A DNA stretch of 64,000 nt from Flavobacterium sp. N2038 (GTDB lineage: Bacteria > Bacteroidota > Bacteroidia > Flavobacteriales > Flavobacteriaceae): positions 372,001-436,000 of the forward strand of contig NZ_CP110001.1 of assembly GCF_025947185.1 (NCBI RefSeq). The letters run 5' to 3'. A model generated the notes under the pieces. It saw only the letters and a list, made by a program, of their open reading frames with translations. It made no database searches and had not been told where the DNA came from. Position 1 is the first letter of the stretch; every line of letters starts with the position of its first letter. The position numbers were made by a program, and so were the translations under genes. Of the stretch, positions 1-8,264 are shown in pieces.

Positions 1-1
1 A

Positions 2-1894
2 AAAACAAGATCTGGAAAAAGCATCAACATCAATTTAGCACCAAACCCTTCTCACTTAGAAACTGTTGGAGCTGTAATTGAAGGAATCACCAGAGCAAAA
101 CAAGATAAATATTACAATGACGATTTCTCTAAAGTATTGCCAATCGCAGTACACGGAGATGCTGCAATCGCAGGTCAGGGTATTTTATATGAAATCATTC
201 AAATGGCTCAGCTTGATGGTTACAAAACTGGAGGAACTATCCATATTGTAATCAACAATCAGGTTGGATTCACAACAAACTACTTAGACGCTCGTTCATC
301 AACTTACTGTACAGACGTTGCTAAAGTAACTTTATCACCAGTATTACACGTAAATGCTGATGATGCTGAAGCTGTTGTACACGCTGTATCTTTTGCATTA
401 GATTACAGAATGCAATTTGGACGTGATGTATTTATCGATTTATTAGGATACAGAAAATACGGTCATAACGAAGGTGACGAACCTCGTTTTACTCAACCGG
501 TTTTATATAAAATCATTGCTAAACATAAAAACCCAAGAGACATCTATGCTGAGAAATTATTATCTGACGGCGTAATCGATGCATCTTATGTTAATGCTTT
601 AGAAAAAGAATACAAATCTGCTTTAGAACAAAATCTAGAGGCTTCTCGTAAAAAAGATTTAACAATCATTACTCCATTCATGAAAAACGAATGGGAAGGA
701 TTTGTTCAGGTTACTGATAAACAAATGTTGGAGAAAGTTGATACTACTTTTGACAAAAAAGGATTGGACTCTATCATCAGTACAATCTCAACATTACCAG
801 CAGACAAAAAATTCATCAGTAAAATAAGCAAAATTGTTACGGATAGAAAAACTGGATACGACAACAATACGCTGGATTGGGGAACTGCAGAAGCACTTGC
901 TTACGGATCGCTTTTAACAGAAGGATTTGATGTTCGTATTTCAGGTCAGGACGTTGAGCGTGGAACTTTCTCTCACCGTCACGCGGTAGTTAAAGTGGAA
1001 GATTCTGAAGAAGAAGTAATTCTTTTGAATGGTATTGAAAACAAAAAAGGTAAATTCGGCGTATTCAATTCGCTTTTATCTGAATATGGAGTTTTAGGTT
1101 TTGATTATGGATATGCATTAGCAAACCCTAAAGCCTTAACGATTTGGGAAGCACAATTTGGAGATTTCTCTAACGGAGCTCAAATTATGATTGACCAATA
1201 CATTTCATGTGGTGAAGATAAATGGAACAACCAAAACGGTATCGTTTTATTATTGCCTCATGGATATGAAGGACAAGGTGCAGAACACTCTTCTGCAAGA
1301 ATGGAGCGTTACTTACAACTTTGCGCAAGACAAAATATGTATGTTGCAGATTGTACAACGCCAGCCAACTTCTTCCACTTGCTAAGAAGACAAATGAAAA
1401 CAAATTTCCGTAAACCTTTGGTGGTTTTCTCTCCAAAAAGTTTACTACGTGATCCTAGATGTGTATCAACAGTTGAGGAATTGGCAACTGGAAGTTTCCA
1501 GGAAACAATTGATGATAATACAGTAGATAAAAAAGGTGTAAAAACGTTAGTTTTTGTTACTGGTAAATTCTACTATGACATCGTTGCAGAAAGAGAAAAC
1601 AACGGAAGAAATGACGTTGCAGTTGTTCGTATCGAACAATTATTTCCTTTACCTGTAGAGCAATTAAAAGCAATTATCGCACAATATCCAAATGCTGATG
1701 ATTATGTTTGGGCTCAGGAAGAACCTAAAAACATGGGGGCTTACAGCTTTATGTTGATGAACTTTGATCTTGTAAAATGGAGATTAGCGTCATTAAAAGC
1801 TTATGCTGCACCTGCATCTGGAAGTTATACACGTGCAAAACGTCGTCATGCAGATGCAATTAGAATGGTATTCGATAAAAATTTATTCAGATAA
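2..1894 (+). CDS. sucA: 2-oxoglutarate dehydrogenase E1 component (5' end cut by window)
   Basis: This is the thiamine-diphosphate E1 subunit of the 2-oxoglutarate dehydrogenase complex. It decarboxylates 2-oxoglutarate and passes the succinyl group to the E2 lipoyl domain (TCA cycle, cytoplasm). The reading frame is open from base 2, so the gene starts upstream. About 630 of a usual 900-930 residues are present. Visible hallmarks are NPSHLE, HGDAA, a GGTIHIVINNQVGF stretch, GYRKYGHNEGDEP, SGQDVERGTFSHRH, and the C-terminal WAQEEPKNMGA typical of E1o. sucB follows 86 bp downstream, so the two genes probably form one operon. Product assignment is secure; only the N-terminus is missing. Confidence 0.96.
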   Translation, partial: KTRSGKSININLAPNPSHLETVGAVIEGITRAKQDKYYNDDFSKVLPIAVHGDAAIAGQGILYEIIQMAQLDGYKTGGTIHIVINNQVGFTTNYLDARSSTYCTDVAKVTLSPVLHVNADDAEAVVHAVSFALDYRMQFGRDVFIDLLGYRKYGHNEGDEPRFTQPVLYKIIAKHKNPRDIYAEKLLSDGVIDASYVNALEKEYKSALEQNLEASRKKDLTIITPFMKNEWEGFVQVTDKQMLEKVDTTFDKKGLDSIISTISTLPADKKFISKISKIVTDRKTGYDNNTLDWGTAEALAYGSLLTEGFDVRISGQDVERGTFSHRHAVVKVEDSEEEVILLNGIENKKGKFGVFNSLLSEYGVLGFDYGYALANPKALTIWEAQFGDFSNGAQIMIDQYISCGEDKWNNQNGIVLLLPHGYEGQGAEHSSARMERYLQLCARQNMYVADCTTPANFFHLLRRQMKTNFRKPLVVFSPKSLLRDPRCVSTVEELATGSFQETIDDNTVDKKGVKTLVFVTGKFYYDIVAERENNGRNDVAVVRIEQLFPLPVEQLKAIIAQYPNADDYVWAQEEPKNMGAYSFMLMNFDLVKWRLASLKAYAAPASGSYTRAKRRHADAIRMVFDKNLFR

Positions 1895-1911
1895 TAAAAA
1901 AATTGTTTCAC

Positions 1912-1953
1912 GTTTCAAGTTTCACGTTTTATAATAAACCTGAAACTTGAAAC
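1912..1953. repeat. Intergenic inverted repeat, GTTTCAAGTTTCA family
   Basis: GTTTCAAGTTTCA (1912-1924) is the perfect reverse complement of TGAAACTTGAAAC (1941-1953), so the sucA-sucB gap can form a 13-bp hairpin. There is no T-run after it, so it is not a standard terminator. A related but imperfect copy lies in the nuoF-nuoG gap at about 21092-21154. Confidence 0.7.
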
Positions 1954-1980
1954 TAACTAAACTTTAAACAAAGAAATAAG

Positions 1981-3216
1981 ATGATTTTAGAAATGAAAGT
2001 CCCATCACCAGGGGAATCAATAAAAGAAGTTGAAATTGCAACTTGGTTAGTAAAAGACGGAGATTATGTAGAGAAAGATCAAGCTATTGCTGAAGTTGAT
2101 TCAGACAAAGCTACTCTTGAATTACCTGCTGAAATGAGCGGTGTAATTACACTAAAAGCTGAAGAAGGTGATACAGTAGCAGTAGGTGCTGTAGTTTGTT
2201 TAATTGATACTGATGCAGCAAAACCTGCAGGTGGTGCAGCAGCTCCAGCGGCTGAGGCTCCGAAAGCGGAAGCTCCAAAGGCAGAAGCTCCAAAAGCTGA
2301 GGCTCCAAAAGCAGCTCCGGCAGCAGCAACAAGTTATGCAGCTGGGACTCCATCTCCTGCAGCAAGAAAAATATTAGACGAAAAAAATATTGCTCCGGCA
2401 TCAGTTTCAGGAACTGGTAAAGGTGGAAGAATCACTAAAGATGATGCTGTAAATGCAGTACCTTCAATGGGAACTCCAACTGGAGGAAGCCGTGGAACTG
2501 AGCGTACAAAATTATCAATGTTACGTCGTAAAGTAGCAGAAAGATTAGTTTCAGCTAAAAATGAAACAGCTATGCTTACTACTTTCAACGAAGTAAACAT
2601 GACGCCAATCAACCAAATTCGTAACGAGTACAAAGATGCTTTCAAAGCTAAACATGGTGGTTTAGGTTTAGGATTTATGTCATTCTTTACAAAAGCAGTT
2701 ACAAGAGCTTTACAATTATATCCAGATGTTAACTCAATGATGGATGGTGATTACAAAATCGCTTACGATTTTGCTGATATCTCTATCGCAGTTTCTGGAC
2801 CAAAAGGATTAATGGTTCCTGTTGTTCGTAATGCTGAACTTTTAACTTTCCGTGGAATTGAAGCTGAAATCAAAAGATTAGCTTTAAGAGCTCGTGATGG
2901 TCAAATTACAGTTGACGATATGACTGGAGGAACTTTCACAATCACAAATGGTGGAGTTTTTGGAAGTATGTTATCTACTCCAATTATCAACCCTCCTCAA
3001 TCAGGAATTTTAGGAATGCACAACATTATTGAGCGTCCAATTGCTGTAAACGGAAAAGTTGAAATTCACCCAATGATGTACGTTGCTCTTTCTTACGATC
3101 ATAGAATTATCGACGGACGTGAGTCAGTTGGTTTCTTGGTTGCTGTAAAAGAAGCTTTAGAAAACCCATTAGAATTATTGATGAATGGCGATGCTAAACG
3201 TGCTTTAGAATTGTAG
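1981..3216 (+). CDS. sucB: Dihydrolipoyllysine succinyltransferase, E2 of 2-oxoglutarate dehydrogenase
   Basis: This is the E2 core of the 2-oxoglutarate dehydrogenase complex, which transfers the succinyl group from E1 to CoA. The 411 residues hold an N-terminal lipoyl domain (about 1-77) with the modified lysine in [10 protein letters not shown]. An Ala/Pro/Lys/Glu linker with repeated PKAEA units follows (about 80-120). Next comes a peripheral subunit-binding domain (about 124-160, [13 protein letters not shown]), then the catalytic acyltransferase domain ending with the active-site motif [11 protein letters not shown]. Length and order are those of SucB rather than pyruvate dehydrogenase E2, and the sucA neighbour agrees. 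The first ATG at 1981 begins directly at the lipoyl domain. Confidence 0.96.
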   Translation: MILEMKVPSPGESIKEVEIATWLVKDGDYVEKDQAIAEVDSDKATLELPAEMSGVITLKAEEGDTVAVGAVVCLIDTDAAKPAGGAAAPAAEAPKAEAPKAEAPKAEAPKAAPAAATSYAAGTPSPAARKILDEKNIAPASVSGTGKGGRITKDDAVNAVPSMGTPTGGSRGTERTKLSMLRRKVAERLVSAKNETAMLTTFNEVNMTPINQIRNEYKDAFKAKHGGLGLGFMSFFTKAVTRALQLYPDVNSMMDGDYKIAYDFADISIAVSGPKGLMVPVVRNAELLTFRGIEAEIKRLALRARDGQITVDDMTGGTFTITNGGVFGSMLSTPIINPPQSGILGMHNIIERPIAVNGKVEIHPMMYVALSYDHRIIDGRESVGFLVAVKEALENPLELLMNGDAKRALEL

Positions 3217-3240
3217 TTTTAAGTAATTTTTTACAATACA

Positions 3241-3274
3241 AAAACCTGTTCATCAATTTGAACAGGTTTTTTTT
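3241..3274 (+). terminator. Rho-independent terminator of sucAB
   Basis: An 11-bp stem AAAACCTGTTC / GAACAGGTTTT with an 8-base loop is followed by a run of T. It lies 25 bp after the sucB stop codon. Confidence 0.85.
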
Positions 3275-3348
3275 TACTTAAGATTGACTTAATTTTAGCT
3301 TAAGATGTTAATTTTTTAAAGAAATGCAAATTTTGACCTTTAAAAAAT

Positions 3349-3406
3349 ATTTTATTTAGAATAAATAAGAATAGTTTGTGTGATTGGCATTCAAAGCCTA
3401 AATTTG
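3349..3406 (+). promoter_or_regulatory. Promoter of first TonB receptor with overlapping Fur-box-like site
   Basis: A -7 box TAAATTTG lies at 3399-3406 and a TTTG -33 box at 3375-3378 (20-nt spacing). Just upstream, ATTTTATTTAGAATAAATA (3349-3367) holds the near-palindrome TATTTA-GAA-TAAATA. The identical 19 bases occur in inverted orientation just before the second receptor gene (8246-8264). That the site binds Fur is inferred from its AT-rich dyad and from the genes it precedes; no fur gene is in the window. Confidence 0.6.
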
Positions 3407-3433
3407 CGCTATTAAAATTAATTCTAAATAGTA

Positions 3434-5887
3434 ATGAAATATAAATTCACAATTTCTCTTTTGAGCTTTTGTTTTTTTCTACTAACAAGCACAATTATCT
3501 CTGCACAAGAAAAAGCAACTATAAAAGGTAAAATCACCGTGAGCCACGACGATTCGCCTGAAGCAATTTCAATCGCCCTAAAAGGAACCAGATTTGGAAC
3601 AATAACAGACGAAAACGGTAATTATAAAATTAAAAACGTAAAACCAGGAACGTACACTTTAAAAGTTTCAGCTATTGGATATTCTTCAACAGAGAAAAAA
3701 ATAACAGTTAATGCAGGTGATGAACTAGTTCAAAACTTTAATATCACTACCAACTCTGAAGAATTAACTGAAGTTGTAGTAAATGGTGGCAAAAACCGTT
3801 TTGCTCGTAAAGAAAACCAACAAGTATCAAGATTGCCTCTTAAGAATCTTGAAAATCCACAGGTTTATACCACAATTAGCGCAGGAGTTTTAAAAGAACA
3901 AGTAGTAACAACATTTGATGATGCATTAAAAAATGCACCTGGTATTACACAACTTTGGGCTTCAACAGGTCGTGGAGGAGATGGAGCAAGTTACTACTCT
4001 TTAAGAGGATTTCCAGTTCAAGCAACTATTGTAAACGGAGTTCCAGGCTTAACAAACGGTAGTTTAGACCCTGCAAACATTGACAGAGTAGAAATTATCA
4101 AAGGCCCTTCTGGAACTTTATTTGGAAGCAGCTTAATTTCATACGGAGGATTAATCAATACTACAACAAAAAGACCTTATAAAGGATTTGGCGGAGAAGT
4201 AAACTATACAGCAGGAAGCTACGGATTAAACCGCGCAACTGTAGATCTTAACACTTCGCTAAACGACAAAAAAACACTTAATTTCAGAGTTAACTCAGCA
4301 TACAATAAACAAGAGAGTTTTCAAGATGCTGGTTTTATAGAATCATTTTTCATAGCGCCATCGTTATCTTATGAAGTGAATGATAGATTATCATTCTTAG
4401 TAAATACAGAATTCATGAGTAACGAAACAACAAACCCAACAATGTTGTTTCTAGACAGAGCAAATCCGTTAAGAGTTCACAATATTGCTGAATTAAAATA
4501 CGACAACAATCGTTCGTACACAAGCAACGAATTAACAATCAAAACGCCTTCTTATAATATTCAGGCACAAATGAATTATAAGCTTTCTAGTCAATGGACT
4601 TCTCATACTATTTTCTCGACGAGTAATGCTAAGTCTACTGGAAATTATGCTTATCTATATGAAGCAACTAGTAATAAGGCATTTTCTTCTATTACCGACG
4701 GTATTGTTTTAGCAAGATTTTTCAATTACCAAGACAATAAAAACACCACTTTTGATATACAGCAAAATTTTATTGGTGATTTTAAAATAGGAAATTTAAG
4801 AAACAGACTTGTTGTTGGTTTAGATTACTACAACAGAGTTGGGCTTGATCGTGGTACAGGATACTTTGGAAACGGATATATTTATATTGGAGACGATTTA
4901 GCATCATTCAACACAATCGTTGGTCCTTCAAATGGTGACACAGGAAATTTAACAAAAGTAGGATCTGATGCAATTGTAGGAAACGCTCCAAGATACAACA
5001 ATAAAACAAAACAGGAAGTTTACAGCGCTTATTTCTCTGATGTAATTAACTTTACTCCTGCTCTTTCTGCAATGGTAAGTTTACGTGCCGATCGTTTTAT
5101 AAACAGCGGAGATGTTTCAACTGATGAAGATAACTACAACCAAACTTCTTTATCACCAAAATTCGGATTAGTTTATCAGCCAATCATCGATAAAGTATCT
5201 ATTTTCGCTAACTACATGAATGGTTTTTCAAACGTAGCTCCGGGCGAAAATGTAAATGGAACAATAAGAACTCCTGTAACGTTTGACCCTGAACATGCTA
5301 ACCAAATAGAATTTGGTACAAAACTGAATATCTTTAAAGATAAAATTTACGCTACTTTAAGCTACTACGACATTAAAGTTTCGAATATGGTTTATAGTGT
5401 TAGACCAAATGCAACAGACGTAACAAACTTCCAAGACGGCGCGCAGCACAATAAAGGTTTTGAAGCTGAATTTATTGCTAATCCAGTTACTGGTTTAAAC
5501 ATTATTCTTGGTTACAGCTATAATGACGCAACTCTAACTAAAGGAGATGCTGACTTTGTAGGGTTCAGACCAGAAAGTGCAGGAGCTTACAACTTAGCAA
5601 ACTTATGGGCAAGCTATAAATTCACTAATGGATTATTAAGAGGATTTGGTGTAGGATTTGGAGGAAACTATGTGGGAGACAACAAAATCATGAACCGAGC
5701 AGTTTCGGGAACATTTACAATTCCAGAGTACACCGTAATTAACTCTTCTTTATTTTACAATACGGAAAAATTTGGAATAACACTAAAACTAAATAATATC
5801 ACAAACGAAGAAATCTATGACGGATGGTCAACAGTACATCCAAAAGATCCTAGAACTTTTGCCGCAAGTTTTACTTATAAATTCTAA
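3434..5887 (+). CDS. TonB-dependent siderophore receptor
   Basis: This is an outer-membrane receptor expected to import a ferric siderophore using TonB energy. The 817 residues contain a signal peptide (about 1-24, ending SAQ). A carboxypeptidase-regulatory-like beta domain follows (about 27-115, IKGKITV to NFNITT), typical of Bacteroidota receptors. A plug domain (about 130-250) contains DDALKNAPG, YYSLRGF and IKGPSGTLFGS, the motif style of FhuA/FoxA-type receptors. A 22-strand-type barrel ends in a terminal aromatic (FTYKF). It heads a cluster with DUF3325-like, DUF3649-like and PepSY membrane genes, which usually accompany siderophore receptors. The substrate cannot be read from sequence. 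A paralogue of the same length is at 8263-10716. Confidence 0.92.
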   Translation: MKYKFTISLLSFCFFLLTSTIISAQEKATIKGKITVSHDDSPEAISIALKGTRFGTITDENGNYKIKNVKPGTYTLKVSAIGYSSTEKKITVNAGDELVQNFNITTNSEELTEVVVNGGKNRFARKENQQVSRLPLKNLENPQVYTTISAGVLKEQVVTTFDDALKNAPGITQLWASTGRGGDGASYYSLRGFPVQATIVNGVPGLTNGSLDPANIDRVEIIKGPSGTLFGSSLISYGGLINTTTKRPYKGFGGEVNYTAGSYGLNRATVDLNTSLNDKKTLNFRVNSAYNKQESFQDAGFIESFFIAPSLSYEVNDRLSFLVNTEFMSNETTNPTMLFLDRANPLRVHNIAELKYDNNRSYTSNELTIKTPSYNIQAQMNYKLSSQWTSHTIFSTSNAKSTGNYAYLYEATSNKAFSSITDGIVLARFFNYQDNKNTTFDIQQNFIGDFKIGNLRNRLVVGLDYYNRVGLDRGTGYFGNGYIYIGDDLASFNTIVGPSNGDTGNLTKVGSDAIVGNAPRYNNKTKQEVYSAYFSDVINFTPALSAMVSLRADRFINSGDVSTDEDNYNQTSLSPKFGLVYQPIIDKVSIFANYMNGFSNVAPGENVNGTIRTPVTFDPEHANQIEFGTKLNIFKDKIYATLSYYDIKVSNMVYSVRPNATDVTNFQDGAQHNKGFEAEFIANPVTGLNIILGYSYNDATLTKGDADFVGFRPESAGAYNLANLWASYKFTNGLLRGFGVGFGGNYVGDNKIMNRAVSGTFTIPEYTVINSSLFYNTEKFGITLKLNNITNEEIYDGWSTVHPKDPRTFAASFTYKF

Positions 5888-5900
5888 TGATAACAACAAA

Positions 5901-5935
5901 AACACCTTTCTCTATTATATAGAAAGGTGTTTTTT
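5901..5935 (+). terminator. Terminator between receptor and small membrane genes
   Basis: The stem AACACCTTTCT (5901-5911) / AGAAAGGTGTT (5921-5931) is followed by T residues, 14 bp after the receptor stop codon. It may attenuate expression of the downstream membrane genes rather than end the operon, since no clear new promoter follows. Confidence 0.75.
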
Positions 5936-5950
5936 AAATTCTATAAAATT

Positions 5951-6283
5951 ATGATAACATTAGCCAGTCTTATTGTTTTTTTAGCATTTTATACTTTGTA
6001 CTATACATCAAAAAGAGCTGTTTTATCTTATGATTTAGGTTTTGAAAAATGGATGAAAAAAAATCCAAAGCAAACTAAAATTACTGGATTACTTCTTCTA
6101 ACAGTGGCTTATATAATGTGGCTTTTTACACAGTCACTATGCTGTGGTACTTTGATGTTTTTTATTCAGTTAATGACAATTGGAAGTCTGATTATCATTC
6201 TCGCTCCATTAAAAAAAGTAAACAGCAAAGCACTTCTAGCTGTACTAATTATTATTGCTCTTTTAGAATTTTATTACTATTAA
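5951..6283 (+). CDS. Small membrane protein, DUF3325-like
   Basis: A 110-residue protein with three to four hydrophobic helices (about 1-22, 42-62, 65-85, 92-110) and a basic loop (KKNPKQTK). In other bacteria DUF3325 proteins sit next to PepSY-TM and DUF3649 genes in siderophore clusters, and this arrangement is seen here. The family assignment is by topology and neighbourhood, so it is moderate. The ATG at 5951 is preferred over an in-frame GTG at 5927, because that GTG lies inside the terminator stem. The molecular function is unknown. Confidence 0.7.
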   Translation: MITLASLIVFLAFYTLYYTSKRAVLSYDLGFEKWMKKNPKQTKITGLLLLTVAYIMWLFTQSLCCGTLMFFIQLMTIGSLIIILAPLKKVNSKALLAVLIIIALLEFYYY

Positions 6284-6297
6284 ACTATAACCAACCA

Positions 6298-6597
6298 ATG
6301 CCAGCAAACTCAAAATATCTAACCCCTGCATTTTGGCCTCGCTTTGCCAAAATAACCGCAGCAATACTTGGCGGTTATCTTGTTTCTACAACATTTCACT
6401 TAGCATTAGCCTCATGGTTCAATCGTCCTGAAATTTTAATGACAATGGCTTTTAGCGGATTCATACTTTGGGTTGTTTTAATGGTTGTCGCATTTTTAGC
6501 AAAAAGCGGATGGAAAATATGGGGTATCTATATTTTACTTTCTTTAGTTTTTTCTCTTCTTATTTATCTTGGTCAAACCTATAATCCAGCAGTGTAA
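6298..6597 (+). CDS. DUF3649-like iron-uptake membrane protein
   Basis: A 99-residue inner-membrane protein with three helices. The pattern RFAKITAAILGGYL, then a middle helix with W, then FLAKSGWKIWG resembles DUF3649 proteins, which are annotated as iron-uptake-associated and placed beside PepSY-TM genes. The start at 6298 lies 14 bp after the previous stop. A longer in-frame reading from 6118 would overlap the DUF3325-like gene and is rejected. It is followed after 6 bp by the PepSY gene, so translation is probably coupled. Biochemical role unknown. Confidence 0.75.
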   Translation: MPANSKYLTPAFWPRFAKITAAILGGYLVSTTFHLALASWFNRPEILMTMAFSGFILWVVLMVVAFLAKSGWKIWGIYILLSLVFSLLIYLGQTYNPAV

Positions 6598-6603
6598 TAA
6601 CCT

Positions 6604-8157
6604 ATGAACAATCGTCACTATAATATCTATTTTCACACACATACTGTCAGCGGTATTGTGATCAGCGTTGTACTTTTTGTGATCTTTTTCGCGGGATCCT
6701 TTTCTTTTTTCAGAGATGAAATCATCAATTGGGAAAGAAGTGAATCTACCGCTATTACAAGAGAAATTAAATTAGATTACAATAGCGCATTAGAAAATCT
6801 TGACAAAAAACACGTTCTGCACGGAAGAAACATTACCATATCTAAACCCTCTATTCAAAATAGAGTTGCGGTTTATATGGAAGGCACCAAAGATACTTTG
6901 GCTCCGGCCAAACAAAAAGAAGGATCATTCTTTTATCTGGACAAAAAAAACTTTAAACCTTACACTTACGAAGAGTCTTATTCTTTGGGAGAATTTTTAT
7001 ATCGTCTTCATTTCCTGGCCCAGATTCCTTATCCGGTTGGATACTATCTTTCAGGGTTTACCGCTTTGTTTTTCTTATTTGCAATCATAACAGGGCTTTT
7101 GCTTCATTGGAACAAAATCGTTTCTAACTTTTACATTTTCCGTCCAAAAGAAAAATTAAAAACACTCTGGACAGATGCCCATACCGCATTAGGAATGATC
7201 GGGCTTCCGTTTCAATTTGTTTATGCAGTAACCGGTGCTTTCTTTATGATTAAGCTTTTAATTGTGGCGCCCGCTGTAATGGCATTATACAAAGGAGATC
7301 AGGATAAATTATATAAAGAATTAGAATATAACGATCCTGATTACAAATTCGACAATAAGAAATTAGCAGTACCTTTTGACATCAATAAATTGGTTGCTAA
7401 AGCAAAGAGCAACTGGTCTGATTTTGAGATTACACGAGTATTTATTCAAAACTACGGCGATGCAAACATGCACGTTTTAGTAGAAGGTGAACTACCAAGT
7501 CATAAAAAGTTTACCGGAATTGGAAAAGTTATTTACCGTGTTTCAGACGGAAAGGAAATCGCAAGAAAAAATCCAGTGACACAAACAAGTTACATTGGAG
7601 TTGTAAAAAATGTTTTGTACCGAATTCATTTTGGCGACTACGGAGGTTATGCCTTAAAAATAGTAAGTTTTATTTTAGGCATCATAACTTGTTTTGTAAT
7701 TATTTCGGGAGTCATGATTTGGTTGGTAGCCAGACAAAAAAACAATTTACCTGAAAAGAAAAGACGTTTTAACGCCGCTGTTGTTCGCATTTATCTGGCT
7801 ATTTGCTTGAGTATGTATCCTATCACAGCACTTGCATTTATAATTGTAAAAGTTTTTTATCCTTTAACTAAGAGCAATCTTTTTCTTGTTTATTTTGGAG
7901 GATGGTTACTGCTGACCCTCTTTTTTATCATTAAAAAGAATGATGCTTTTACAAATAAGTTTTGTCTTATCTCAGGAAGTATCTTAGGTTTTTTAATTCC
8001 AATTACAAATGGAATTATTTCTGGGAAATGGTTCTGGAATTCGTTTATAGAAAATAAATTTCAAATCTTCTTCATTGATGTATTCTGGATTGCTTTAGCT
8101 TCTATAACTTTTTATACAGCTTATCATTTAAAACCTAAAAAACGAATTAGCGCATAA
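6604..8157 (+). CDS. PepSY-associated TM protein, probable siderophore ferric reductase
   Basis: A 517-residue inner-membrane protein. It has a first helix (about 15-35), a periplasmic PepSY-like region, a second helix near 150-165 followed by LLLHW, a third near 195-225 preceded by DAHTALG, a further periplasmic PepSY region (about 250-330), and a helix near 350-375 preceded by RIHFGDYGG. His residues at helix ends match the haem-binding pattern of the FoxB/PiuB family, whose members reduce siderophore-bound iron. About four extra C-terminal helices (390-510) are absent from the second PepSY protein in this window. It is the last gene of the first siderophore module. The reductase role is inferred from the family. 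Confidence 0.85.
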   Translation: MNNRHYNIYFHTHTVSGIVISVVLFVIFFAGSFSFFRDEIINWERSESTAITREIKLDYNSALENLDKKHVLHGRNITISKPSIQNRVAVYMEGTKDTLAPAKQKEGSFFYLDKKNFKPYTYEESYSLGEFLYRLHFLAQIPYPVGYYLSGFTALFFLFAIITGLLLHWNKIVSNFYIFRPKEKLKTLWTDAHTALGMIGLPFQFVYAVTGAFFMIKLLIVAPAVMALYKGDQDKLYKELEYNDPDYKFDNKKLAVPFDINKLVAKAKSNWSDFEITRVFIQNYGDANMHVLVEGELPSHKKFTGIGKVIYRVSDGKEIARKNPVTQTSYIGVVKNVLYRIHFGDYGGYALKIVSFILGIITCFVIISGVMIWLVARQKNNLPEKKRRFNAAVVRIYLAICLSMYPITALAFIIVKVFYPLTKSNLFLVYFGGWLLLTLFFIIKKNDAFTNKFCLISGSILGFLIPITNGIISGKWFWNSFIENKFQIFFIDVFWIALASITFYTAYHLKPKKRISA

Positions 8158-8205
8158 ACACCTTACAAGGTTATTATAATTTCTTTCTAGTAATACATAT
8201 TGCAA

Positions 8206-8264
8206 TTGGTCATATAAACTATAAGTCTTACTTTTGCTCAATCAATATTTATTCTAAATAAAAT
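8206..8264 (+). promoter_or_regulatory. Promoter of second TonB receptor with Fur-box-like site
   Basis: TTG (8206-8208), 20 nt, then TACTTTTG (8229-8236) gives a good Bacteroidota promoter. The 19-bp element shared with the first receptor lies at 8246-8264 in inverted orientation, downstream of the -7 box and running into the ATG. A repressor bound there would block initiation or early elongation. Confidence 0.6.

Noticed and set aside
2147..2401. Minus-strand Leu/Pro-rich ORF inside sucB
   Set aside because: It is the antisense reading of the Ala-Pro-Lys-Glu linker repeats of SucB.
5927..5950. GTG start giving a 118-residue DUF3325-like protein
   Set aside because: The GTG lies within the terminator stem at 5901-5935; the ATG at 5951 gives a normal first helix.
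6118..6297. N-terminal extension of the DUF3649-like protein
   Set aside because: It overlaps the preceding gene in another frame and encodes an unlikely Cys/Ser/Lys-rich stretch.
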